DNA from: Geosiphon pyriformis
Taxonomy: Eukaryota; Glomeromycota; Glomeromycetes; Archaeosporales; Geosiphonaceae
DNA length: 64,000 nucleotides
Direction: 5' to 3'
Assembly (NCBI GenBank): GCA_016748015.1
Contig: JAAOMT010000029.1
Coordinates: 236,896 to 300,895 of the forward strand
Each line of letters begins with the position of its first letter. Positions within the stretch are counted from its first letter, which is position 1. The notes beneath the pieces were generated by a model. The model was not told where the DNA came from and did no database searches. It saw only the letters and a list, made by a program, of their open reading frames with translations. This document shows, piece by piece, positions 36,701 through 47,947 of the stretch. The position numbers and the translations under genes were made by a program.

Positions 36701-39223
36701 AATGTTAAAACTAAGTAAATAATATTTTAAACTATTAAAATTGTATTAAAAAAAAATTCTTTATTATGTTTTGTTAAAAATAAATTAATTTAATATAATT
36801 TATTAAAAATAATAGTTATTGTATATTTAATTATTTTAAAGACATTTATTATTTATATGTTGTTTTTTAATTTTTTTATAATTATTTTTCATTTGTAAAA
36901 ATTTTTTTTTTATTGTGTTTAAATACTGTAAACTTTTTAATATAATAAACAATTTTTTTCTGATTTTAACAGCAAAAAAATTCACAAATACATTAATTTA
37001 GATTTCAAATAGTTTACAAGCAGTTCGAAATTTCATTCAAAAAAAAAAATAAAAAAAAAAAAAAAAAAACGCTTTTTTATACAAATTTATGTAATATTAA
37101 ATAAAATGAATTTTTGTGAATTTTAGTAAATTTTTACAAAATTTTAATCTAAACTAATTGAAATTTTTCTAAACTACTTAAAAATTTTTTTTAAAATACA
37201 TAAATTTTAACTTAAACTGCTTGAAATTCATTTAAACTGCTTGAATTCTAGCTTAAACTGTTTGAATTCTAGCTTAAACTGTTTGAAATTGTTATTATTA
37301 CAAATTTTAAAGCTAATGCATATAATTTACATATAGCATTTAATTACTCCTTGTATATTAATGTGAATTATATTTAAAATTATTAAAATTTATAATTTAA
37401 CTTTTAAACTGGTAATAATGTTTGTAAAATAATTTTTAATTTAAAGCTTACAAAAAAAGATATAAAAAAACATTTAACCAAAACTAAGTTAAAATTAAAC
37501 AAGAGTTGACATTATAATAATTACAAAAGTTTTCATGGTTTGACATTATAAATTTGTTTAAAAACAATTTTAAAAAGTTATTTGATTTATAAAAATTTCG
37601 GCATTTTTTTTTACAAATGCTAACCCTAAAGTAGTCGAAATTCAAAAGTTTGTTGATGATTCTTTACAATAATATTTTTCCATTTGTAAAAGATAAGTTT
37701 AAAAATATTACTTGTCCAAAACCAATATACAGTAATAATGAATAAAAATATATTATTATGATTAAACCAATGATAATCATCTTCTCTGGACCCAGTACCT
37801 TTGGAAAAGAAGTTATGCTAGAAAAGATAAACAAGTACTCCACGAGAAAGAATTAGCAACTGCTGCTAATATTTCAACTAATTGGTTTTTTTATTTTAAA
37901 GATGAATCAAGAACCTTCTCCTTCAGATGAGAGAGAAAGATTGACAAAGATTTTCTTCTCATTAAATTAAAAGAATTGCTCACTGGTCAAAATACCAAAG
38001 CCTCAGGTCTATTAAAAATGAATTTGTGGGCTGGGAAGAGAGTGTCAAGTATCCAAGTAAAATATTCAAGTTCACTCGAGTGAATAACAAAAGAAACATC
38101 AAAGCCTCTAAAGTAATTGTAATTGAAGGCCACTAATCAAGGCGCATTCTCGAACTGGTAGCCCTGGCTGACCTAAAAATCTATGTTGAAGCTGATCCTG
38201 ATAATTGTTTAATTTGGAAATTCCAACGGAATCCTTAATTACACAAAGGCGAAAGGTGAGGATACTGCAACCAAAGGTTCATTCATGGGAAGCTTCGGTG
38301 TTTCCAAAAAAGAAGGGATTGAAAGCTTTGCGGAGCGTGTAATACGAAGTTTAGAAATTTATTGGCCAGCAGTCAAGGAGTGAGAAGAGAAAGGTATAAT
38401 TTCCTACAATGTAATATGCTGATCTCATCTTTACCAATAATTCCTGGGAGGAACTAGCTTAGAATGCCGAAAAAATCAAACCCTAGATTGATTTTTTACT
38501 TCACCGATCCCGCTAAGTTTAAAGAGGTTTTTGTTGCAGTACGTCACATATGAGTCTCTCCTATTATTTAAATTCAGAAATTATTTTCATATGGTCCCAT
38601 AAAAATATGTTAGAAACGTACTCTGTTCAAACGACAGTCCGTTATGATGGTTGACATGTTTTTAAGGCTGGATGGTTGTAACAATTTTTTCCAACTTTTT
38701 TTACAGTTTTTTCTGCTTCAATTCTTTCATTAAGAGTGTCTAAAGTAATCTATTACTATTGAATAAATGTTTCGCCTAGAATAAATGTGGAGATTCTTAA
38801 AAGATCAAAAATATGGTTTTACATATAAAATTTCCAAATCCTCTTTAGTTTTCTAAAATTAAGTGATCCCTGATAATTCATGACATTTTTATGCTGAATT
38901 AGATTTAAATACAGTTTTTTAGGGGAAAAATTAGATAATTGTTTTTTGAACTTGGTCCCTCTCTTACCAAACAAATATCCCTCCACAAAATGAAAAACTT
39001 TTATATGTTCAAAAATTGAAAAATTACAAAATTATATTGGTGTATAAAAGAATTTTATAAATCTTAAAAGGTAATGCTTCACATCGACACAAGGGAGAAA
39101 TAGTAGAAAAGAAACAGAAATGTAAAACTTGATAATTGCTCAATGTCTGGTCATGAAATAATTGCCAGTTTTTTTTTTAAAAATTAAAAAACTTTGAATT
39201 TCAATGCTTTATAGTCTTTCTCA
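33725..39223. other. 5.5-kb spacer, AT-rich core with decayed flanks
   Basis: Holds no supported gene. At 35640-36060 and 37780-38560 base composition is less AT-rich and short protein-like pieces occur (for example SDFCETTRHLADFWVSNTIE near 35970-36030), but stops interrupt them and I recognise none. From 36130 to 37730 the DNA is extremely AT-rich and includes TA runs and a tandem array, listed separately. Confidence 0.4.
37147..37290. repeat. degenerate 20-21 base tandem array
   Basis: About six or seven diverged units related to CTTAAACTGTTTGAATTCTAG. The last four copies (37209-37290) are nearly regular at about 21 bases; earlier ones read TCTAAACTAATTGAAATTTT and similar. An inverted-looking relative lies near 37012-37034. 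Confidence 0.75.
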
Positions 39224-40089
39224 TTATTTTCCATTTGATATATTGTATGGAGTAATTATAACCTCGTGAGCTTCTATATTTTCCGTTTCAAGAACATTTT
39301 TTTCAGTTTCTCCGTCGTCTTCCGACTGATGAATAGATTCAGTTGTCATTGGTGGTGAGGGATCCGTGGTGGGTTTAACTTCAGGTCTTGTTTGATTAAG
39401 TGGAGGAACTGGCAAAGGAGTTGAGCACGTACCGACATCATCAGAAGCAGAAGGACCCTTCGTTTCTGGAATTGATTCTTCGGTTGTGGTTGTTTGCGAT
39501 TCTCCGTATCTTATAGGAATCTCTACTGTACGCTGTCCCATATCTTGGTCTCCTGTATGATGACTATTACCGCCAATAGGTCTTAAATCTTCACGATATT
39601 TATAGACAATGTAGAAAGCATGAATAATTCCTATATATATAAAAGAATAATTAAAAATTAAAGTTAATTCATGTCACTTGAATTTTAGAATTAGAAATTT
39701 TTTGGAAAGTACCTGGAATATACCCTATATATTTTTAAAATTATACGACAAGGAAAAAAGAGAATTCTTTTAAAAATATAAAAAAAATTGCATGAAATAA
39801 ATAAGACAGATCTTCAGTACCAAAAAGTGTTAAGATAATATTGAACCTATAAAAAGAAAAATTTAAAAATCAATTCTAAAATTAAGCTTACAGTTTAACT
39901 TGAAAATTCGTATGCAAACTCATATATTATATATTTATATATATAATATATATATAAAATAAAAAAGAATGGAAACCAGGAATACCAAAAATCAGGATTA
40001 TAAAGTCCTCGTTTCATAAAAACCCCGACAGGGGGTAGTAACAAGGCCCCAATGAAAGCCAAGATATCAGCTCGATTATAATTTGTCAT
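39224..40089 (-). CDS. Pmp3/Sna-type small membrane protein with long hydrophilic tail
   Basis: Four minus-strand exons, 40089-39986, 39846-39821, 39724-39713 and 39630-39224, join in phase to 182 residues. The first 55 form the UPF0057/Pmp3 domain: ADILAFIGALLLPPVGVFMK, then WFNIILTLFGYIPGIIHAFY, two helices with the family's LPPVGVF and GYIPGIIHA signatures. Pmp3 proteins are plasma-membrane proteolipids that affect membrane potential and salt tolerance in yeast; Sna2-4 are longer vacuolar relatives. The last 120 residues here are a Thr, Ser, Pro and Glu-rich tail without a PPxY motif. Exon 3 is only 12 bases and encodes most of the GYIPG turn; it is needed for the conserved motif, which supports it strongly. 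Confidence 0.88.
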
Positions 40090-40870
40090 TTTTTAAGATA
40101 GTAATGAAAAATAAAGAGAGCCTAAACTGGTCAATATATAATAAAATTGGATAGAAAGTTAATCTATCAACCATTGCTGATCGCATATAAATCATGAGTA
40201 AGCAATCAAAAGCTTAATAAATGGTTAAAATGATAGAATCTCAGTTTCTCATAATACCTCTAAATCTTTTAATCATAATGAATGAAAATTCATTATGGTT
40301 AAAAATAAAAGATGCAAAATAAATAGGTTCATAATCGAAAATCATTATTCGATAAAGTTATAAATCAATTGGCTGGGGGGTAAATTTGGTTTTTCATCAA
40401 TGCCAAGTGTAATTAGCGATTACATTTTTTTTAATACCCAAACATTGGTTTATGACATATTCAAAGCCTGAGAGATAAAAATATTGAGATTTTTGTTATT
40501 ATGATTATATATTTGACGATGGAATTACGTTTAGAAGATCATCTTTCAATGAAAGCAAATAGTAATGAGGTAACGAGAATAGAGAAAAAATGATTTGGAA
40601 ATAAATACTCCCACAATATAAGTAAGTAAGTTGAGAAGCTTGAATAATCATTTCAATATTCATTATAGATGGGATTCAAGATGAGATTTTTAAGGTTTCA
40701 AAATTTTTAACTGGTCGCAAATTCTTAAAAAATAAATTTTTTACTCAAATGAAGAGATGATATTTAATTTTGAATATAAATTTTAAAAGTTATCCGCAAT
40801 TAAAGAACAAAATTTTAGATCTTGATCAAATTTTATAAATATTAGATTTTATTAAAATTTAATTCTTTAT

Positions 40871-40942
40871 AAAAAAAAAAAAAAAAAAAAAAAAANNNNN
40901 NNNNNNNNNNNNNNNAAAAAAAAAAAAAAAAAAAAAAAAAAA
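40871..40942. other. assembly gap in poly-A
   Basis: Twenty N at 40896-40915, with 25 A to the left and about 26 A to the right. The round number suggests a placeholder; true length and content are unknown. Confidence 0.95.
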
Positions 40943-41356
40943 TATTTTACATGGAAAATTAGGATTAAAGAGATCAAATTTTCCTCGAAAGATTTACTTT
41001 GAAAATTTTTAAAATGCTCCGGAAAAAGTTAATTCATAGAGACTAAAATTTTCAAAAAAAAAATAAAATTAAAAGAAAGTAATAAATCTAATTTTCTATT
41101 TGAATAATTTCATTTTGATTCCAATAATATTAGCTTACGTATTAGAATTTTTTTGCATCTTTTTTTATCTATAGCCTAAACTTTATTATTACGCTCATGT
41201 AAATTCTTTAATTCTTTAAAGTTTAAAAAAATAATTCACACACTTTCCAAGTTTATAAGTAATGACGAAGAAAATTTGAACTTAAAGTCATTGCAAAAAA
41301 AGTGAAAAAAATTGATACTGAATAAAAGGAAAATAAACTGTTGTGCTTATAGAAAA

Positions 41357-41456
41357 GATAGGATAGGATAGGATAGGATAGGATAGGATAGGATAGGATA
41401 GGATAGGATAGGATAGGATAGTATAGGATAGGATAGGATAGGATAGGATAGGATAG
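41357..41456. repeat. (GGATA)n pentanucleotide array
   Basis: About 20 units of GATAG/GGATA with one G-to-T change (GTATA near 41421). Its reverse-strand open frame is only repeat translation. Confidence 0.97.
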
Positions 41457-41826
41457 ATTGGGAGCTTTTGACGAACCAGATAAAGCAAAGATTTAATTGC
41501 AAAATATTGATTTAAAATATCAATTTCAAAAAATTACAATATATAAACCTCTACATTATAAATGTTTAAAGAAAATTTTACTTTAGTCGATTTTGAAATA
41601 AAATAATTTGATTAAAATTCTCTTTACCTTTATTCTAAATTTATTCATCAAAATATTTTGTAAATACTTAGTAAAAAAAATTTACTAAATTTTACAGATC
41701 TCTGACCAAAGTTGAATTTATTAAAGTCCGAGGTTCCAAAATTTAAAATATTTTAATAATTGCACCAGCTTAATTATTGTATTCTTCTGAAAATAAAGCA
41801 GGTGCTTACTTTTGAGAATACGATAA

Positions 41827-43257
41827 ATGGTTTATATATTTATTGAAACTAAAAACAAAAAAAAACAAAAAAAAAAACCGTTTTTGTTTCTAACTCCGAT
41901 GTTATTAGTTTTTTTCCTAATAGCTCTTGATCTAATCATTTGCTTTTCAAAAGAATATACTTATGATAAATTATTAAACTTCCAACATATCAAATCTTAT
42001 CAGAAAAAAATTTATAATATTGATCAAATAAACAAAAGCAAAAGAAATGAGAAAAATTTTCTTGCAATAAGCGTCACATTAGATACTGATATTCCACCTC
42101 CAACAAGATTTACAGATCAAAAAGTTCTGTCATTGCTTCGCTCAAGTGCAATAAAAGCGGCTCAAATCTCAAAGAATTGGAATTTAACTCGACAAATTTC
42201 AAGCAATGTTTTTGGTATAAAGCATTTTTTTAGAATCTTAATTTGATTTGATTTAATTGACTAGAAAAATAATTGGAATCTCAATTAAAATATTAAAATA
42301 TTATTCATAGTCAGCATAGAACAAGTTCAATCATCAAACCAAGTCACAGATCCAAAATCAAAACCTACTCTGTACTTTTCATTTAAGGGACCTCATCTCA
42401 CTATTTCTGATTGGAGAATGTTCGACAGATTTGTAAGATATACTGATGGCCCAATTCAAGGATCTCTCATCTGTATTGGAATTTTAGAAACTTTTGAGGC
42501 AGGGAAAAAAAAGTTTGAAGATTTGCTTCTACCCTTAAATTTGAATAATATCAAGTTGACGGATAGTAATTCGGCTCATTACGTTTTTACTGGGTTCAGT
42601 ATTGGTGGTGGTAAGTTGCATTTACAAAGTTTCAAACTATTGAGATTCAACAATTTCCCCTTGTAATTTTTTTTTTTAACATGTACTCACTAATTCTATC
42701 AAACAAAATATTTATTCATAATTGATCTCACCAGCCATGGCAGTTCTTTTTGCACTCTTTTTTGCTCAAAAATATTCTATAAGACCTAAAGTAATCACTT
42801 TTGGGCAGCCACGAATAGGAGATATTGGATTTGCTCTCTTTATCAAAGAACATGTTGATGTTTATCGAGTGACACATGGAAATGATGAACTTACCTTGTT
42901 TCCTAACTATCCAAATTATCGACATCATGAGTTAGAGTACTGGATTCCAAATCAGAATCAATGTGAATGTGACAATTTACCTATTAATGATGATAGTGAA
43001 TACGAATTTCCAGTTGTATTCAAATGCCTTACAAGGAATTTCATTGAACATCCGGTAGGTAATTCTGATGAAATTAAATTAAAAACTTTGTCAAATTTTT
43101 TATGCTAAAATTTTTCGCTCATTTTCCCGACCTATAATCGAAGAATTGCAATTCAAATACTAATAGAGAATATGATAAATTCAACAATTCTGAAGAATGG
43201 TTAAGTTGGATGGAGGATATTCACAGAGGTCCTTATTTTGGTATTATGATGGGGTAA
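41827..43257 (+). CDS. membrane-anchored class-3 lipase-like protein 2, nucleophile Ser present
   Basis: Exons 41827-42214, 42311-42610, 42735-43054 and 43144-43257 give about 373 residues with the same intron phases as the paralogues at 21.3 and 47.9 kb. A basic start, a strong hydrophobic helix at about 19-40 (LVFFLIALDLIICF) and a Lys-rich stalk precede the lipase_3 domain: TLYFSFKGP, nucleophile elbow FTGFSIGG, TFGQPRIGDIGFALFI, acid region THGNDELTLFP, His region NYRHHELEYW and C-terminal HRGPYFGIMMG. Here the GxSxG motif keeps its serine, so Ser, Asp and His are all present. Family lipases hydrolyse acylglycerol esters; substrate unknown. The Thr of the usual RGT oxyanion-hole motif is Pro here. 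Exon 4 is short and its acceptor is inferred from the conserved tail. Confidence 0.88.
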
Positions 43258-45025
43258 ATTTTAGCTATTAAAAAAATAAACTTGATTAAAAATGTCTATT
43301 GTTTATGGGACATGCTGCGACAAAGCCAGATAAAGTGAAAATTATGCTATAAGCAGATTTCAGGCCCAAAACTTATTTTGCTAAAGAAATATTTTAATTT
43401 TAAAATATATGTTGTCAAAAACAGTCAAATTATAAATTTTAATGGGGGGAGTTTTTTTTTACAGCATCTGAAATTAAACTGTGACTTAAAGAAACTTATT
43501 AAAGATTTAAAGTAAAATGTATAAATTGTTTATAACAAACTTTATAAAATACATATATAAAGTTTTTTATTCTTTTTAAAATTTATTATTTATTTAATAC
43601 TTTATATATATATATATATTTGTTTGTTTGTTTGTTTGTTTTTTTGTTAAATATATTTGTAATAATTTATAAAATCGATATTATTATGTTATTTTTTATG
43701 GCTAACCATTAAAGAGGAATGGTAGGTCTTTGCAATTGCATCTTTCCAATATTTCATAACAAAAAGTTTAACAACTAAAATTTTTGAGTGTTTTCTTTAA
43801 ATGTGAATTAATTTTTAATTTTAATTTTTTTTCCTTCTCAATTAGGTCAATATGAATATCAAACCATTGTTTGGATCTGGCTTTTTTTTTTTTTGACTGC
43901 AAGTTGTTTCATTCAAACACAGTGCCGCTAATGCATAATACTTTTTATCTTTTCAAACCTTCAAAAATGCGAGGAGAAGGGTCATCTGGCTTATTAATAA
44001 AATGTAGCATCAAAATTTTCAACAGAACATGTTACAATAAACAAGATAGGCGGTGCACGCATGAATAAAGAAACCAGTAAATGTCTTTTTTATTATATGA
44101 ATGACAAATCTATACCAAATGTAGTAATTTTTCTTTGTGTAATGTTATCTTTCCAATAAACGTATGTGTTTTGCTTACTTTGATATTCTTGTATAATTTC
44201 TTTATTAATAGTTTGAGATTTTTATTAGAATGTAAACTTTATTATTATGAAAGAAACATATCTTTTTGTTAAAAAATGAATAATTTATTTTTTTGCTTTT
44301 TTTTCAAATTAAAAGAATTCAAAATTCAAATATAATGAATAATTTATTAAAATTATATTTTTGTGATTTTGTGATTTTAATGTGTTGATTAAGAATAAGA
44401 AAATTGATTTTTTGAAATTTATCAAGATTTTTTTTTATTTGTTAATAAATAAATAATTTTTGAAATTATAAAAAAAGATGATTTAAAATTTGATTTTTTA
44501 TTATAAAATGAACTGAATTTTTTTAATATTTTTAAATTAATTATACATTTTTTAATTACAAGATTATTTATTTTTATTAATATATAATTTATATTAAAAA
44601 TTATTTAAATTATATTTTAAAACAAATTTGAACATAATATTAATCTTGAATTGTAAAAAACAAAAATGATAAAATATAAATTATATAACATGAATTATTT
44701 CAAAATATTTTTACAACAAAGAAATGATAAAAATATTTTTAGATTCGTGAAGAAAATTTTTAAATTATTTCAAATATTAATAATAAACAGAATGATTTTT
44801 AAGTTAAAAATAATTTAAAATTTATATATAAATATGATAAAAAAAAGAAAGAAAAGAAAGAAAGATAAATGTGTTAAAACTAAGGAGTGCAGAAAACCAT
44901 TTTGATAATTTTAATCACGTTACCACAATTATAAATTTTAAACTCTTTGACCTAAAATTTTTTATTCAAATAATTAATGATTAAGTTTTAAATAAAATTT
45001 ATAACCAATTAAAAAACAGTCTTTG

Positions 45026-45061
45026 ATTTTATTTTATTTTATTTTATTTTATTTTATTTTT
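45026..45061. repeat. (ATTTT)n pentanucleotide array
   Basis: Seven consecutive ATTTT units. Confidence 0.95.
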
Positions 45062-45250
45062 TAACTCTAAAAATTTGGAATTCATATTGTTCTTTATAAA
45101 GTTTTTCCCAAAAATTATCATATAAATTTTTTTTAATTTGCTTTTGTAATTCAAGCATTCAGTCACAACATAATTCATCAAATATGCGAAACAAATTATC
45201 TGACACAAATGCTGCATAATAAAAAAAAAAAAAAAACGGAACACTGATAA

Positions 45251-45276
45251 GGAGTTGCATTACTTGCAGCAACTCC
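45251..45276. other. perfect 8-base hairpin
   Basis: GGAGTTGC and GCAACTCC flank a 10-base loop in otherwise AT-rich DNA. Function unknown; could be a trace of a structured RNA or chance. Confidence 0.5.
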
Positions 45277-45938
45277 GTTTAAGAGATACTGCATAATGTT
45301 GAGATTTCACATCGTCGTTATGAATTTTCGAATATTTGAACTTTTATGTATATTCTCATTAGATTTTCTTTTCCGTCTCTAGCCTCTTCCAAAAGTTTTT
45401 TCAAGCAACAAAAGAACATGTATAACCCTGAATATTTATACTGGGTATTTGTTCTTTAAACCGGCATCCAGTCTTTTAATGAAGCTATTATCAACGGTGG
45501 CATCGAAAACTCCTGCTTTCTGTAACTTTTCTGTAAATAGTCTCACTCATTTTGTTGGCACAAAATTTTTAATGATAATCTAATATAAATGTAAATTTGA
45601 TAAATTGAGTCCTAATTTATTCCGAAATTAGACTTTCTATATTCCGCGCGATACAGTAAAAGTTCTTCATTTATATTAGAATAGAGAAATAATAATATAA
45701 ATCACATGTATTATGAAATACATCACTCTTAAAAATAAAATAAACTTATTCCCTAATATCATTTTTAATTTGTGTATATAATGCATGAATTATTTTATTT
45801 TCGTGTTGGTGTAAAAGTATTTAAGCACTTCTATAAATCATACAGAATATTTTTTATATTTTAATTCTTTACCCATTTTCTTTTTTCTTTTTTCTAAATT
45901 TATTTTGAAATTTTTTAAACTTTCATAAACTCAAAATT

Positions 45939-47072
45939 ATGAAAATGGTTTTTTCAATCTCTCGTATCAACACAGTTTTATCTGTATGTTTGGTCTTTAT
46001 GTTTGCTTCGGTATTGGCTCGTCAAACTTGTAAGTTAATTTTATTGAGTATAAAATATATATATATACTAATAAATAATTTTAAAACTTTCTACTGAATG
46101 CTGCTGAATTTAATAAACCAACCTTTAAACCTTGATACAAATTAATGAGAACTCGTTTTTATCCTTTTTTCTAACTTTCACTCCTATTTTAAATCCCCCA
46201 AATATAGCTATTAAAGTGCTTTATCCTTCAGAAAAATATTATCTCGTTGCAAACTCCACAATTAATATTGTATGGAGTTCTAATAGCACTGCTGATGATC
46301 CTAAAGCGTTTTCGATTGAATTGGAATATCCGGTAATTTATTTATTTATTTGTTTTTTTGTTTGTTTATTTATTTATTTATTTGTTTGTTTATTTACCTA
46401 AACTTTGTAAAATCTTTTCTTAAATTTGGCCTCATACCCTTTTCAAAGAATGAACCTTCCTTTGCTATCGCAAATAATGTAAAAACTTCACTGGGGGAAG
46501 TAACTGTTCTTGTTCAACAAGTTCCACCACGAAAAGGTATTTTAGAACTTTAATTTTTATAACGTTTCATCCCCTAATCATTATATTATTCATTTTTTTT
46601 GATGTGATTTCCTAATTGTTTGAAACAAAAGCCCAAATTTCAAGATTTTCTAAATACTACTTTATTCTCCTTGTTTCGCTAAATCTTCAGGGTATCGACT
46701 TGCATTTGTAAACATTTCCAATATCAACGACCCATATGCAGTATCTGAACTCTTTGAAATTAAGTCTTTAGGCACTGAAGGTATGATCTTTTAACTTTGT
46801 TTGATTACTTGAAAAGTTTTATTTTGAAAGTTTAAAGATTTTTTTTACAACGTGTTAATTTAACCTTTGTCAAAAAATCATTTAATCTAGTCATCAAATA
46901 CGAACCACCAAAAGAAAGCAGTTCCCAATCAACCATAAATAGTTCAAACAGCGGAAACAACACGAACTCTACAGCATCAAGTGCAACTACTTTGAACGTT
47001 CACACATCACGCTACGCAATTGTCACAACGTTGGCTTTGGTCGTCTTGGGTTTTTTCTTTTGCCAGCTTTAA
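45939..47072 (+). CDS. Kre9/Knh1-like GPI-anchored cell-surface protein
   Basis: Five exons, 45939-46029, 46208-46332, 46449-46536, 46691-46780 and 46891-47072, join in phase to 191 residues. Residues 1-27 are a signal peptide ending FASVLA. The next 100 residues are a single Ig-like beta domain of the Ser-Thr-rich GPI-anchored/Kre9-Knh1 N-terminal family: IKVLYPSEKYYLVANSTINI, then VWSSN, GEVTVLVQQVPPRKGYRLAF and DPYAVSELFEI. A Ser/Asn/Thr-rich linker with several N-glycosylation sequons leads to a C-terminal hydrophobic stretch (VTTLALVVLGFFFCQL), as expected of a GPI-anchor signal. Relatives act in beta-1,6-glucan and wall assembly or are surface proteins of unknown role. Intron 2 contains TTTA/TTTG repeats (about 46335-46395). 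Confidence 0.9.
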
Positions 47073-47947
47073 GAGTTCCCGTATTGAAAATTAAAAAATT
47101 GTAAAATTAAAATCAATCCCAAGAAAACAGGTTTGATTCCTCAACTGGATTGAATTTTTTTAGTTTTTACACATTATTTTAATGAATTCTTTTTAATAAT
47201 TCTTAATGGTTTAACCTTTTATAATTAATCTTATTATTCTGAAATGTATTATCCACAAGCTAATTTCAAAAATAATTGAATACAAGCATGATATTTTCAT
47301 CTAATGTTAAATTAAAAATTTAGCCATAGATTCAAAAAACATACTTTTTTTGTCTAACCCAATAGCTTTTTAATGGAACACTAATAATAATATTGAAATA
47401 AAATTGTTCATGATAAAAGTTTAAGGGAAATTACCTTAAAAAAAATATCTTAACCTTGTTAATTGGCTTTTGATTGTGCTTACAACTTCTAGGTACTACG
47501 ATATGAAATTTGAAGTTAAACTATAATTTGCCTATTTAATATTGAAAATTATGGAAATTTTTATGATTATTTTCTAATTTTGAATAAATGCTAATTAATC
47601 CAAAGATTTTCTTGGAAATTTTTTTGTAACCTCAATAAAAAAAATATATCAAAAATCACAAAATTATAAATTCTCTTAAAAATAAATCAATTGAGAAAAG
47701 ATTCTAAAAATTGATGTTTTGATATAATTCGATGAATTTAAAAAGGTGATGCATATATTTGTTGCATCCTTTATTGGGAGGTGAGGGAATTAGTTATGCC
47801 GAAATCTTTTTTATCAGCATTTTAATTAAAATCATGAAAATCGCTTATTATTTACTTTTAAAAAACCGTTTGTTGCTTGAATTCAATGTTTACTTGTAAT
47901 TCGCAAATTTTAGGAATACATGTAGCCTAATTTTTTTTTTAAAAAAA
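47073..47947. other. spacer upstream of lipase-like gene 3
   Basis: AT-rich, no open frame with a motif and no RNA gene seen. Confidence 0.45.

Larger units (their letters stand above)
40090..41826. other. spacer with assembly gap and repeats
   Basis: No gene seen on either side of the gap. Contains a 20-N gap and a GGATA array, listed separately. Confidence 0.45.
43258..45938. other. 2.7-kb AT-rich spacer
   Basis: No gene seen. Includes TA and TTTG runs at about 43604-43650, an ATTTT array at about 45026-45061 and a small hairpin at 45251-45276. A 65-codon frame at 43871-44068 starts in a poly-Phe tract and has no motif. Confidence 0.4.

Noticed and set aside
41288-41488. 66-codon minus-strand frame and a possible CRISPR-like repeat
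   Set aside because: Pure GGATA microsatellite without spacers; the protein is a repeat artefact.
42580-42611. Idea that lipase-like gene 2 is also catalytically dead
   Set aside because: The elbow reads GFSIGG with AGT for serine, and Asp and His regions are present.
43871-44068. 65-codon plus frame after lipase-like gene 2
   Set aside because: Begins in a T run (poly-Phe) and lacks any motif.
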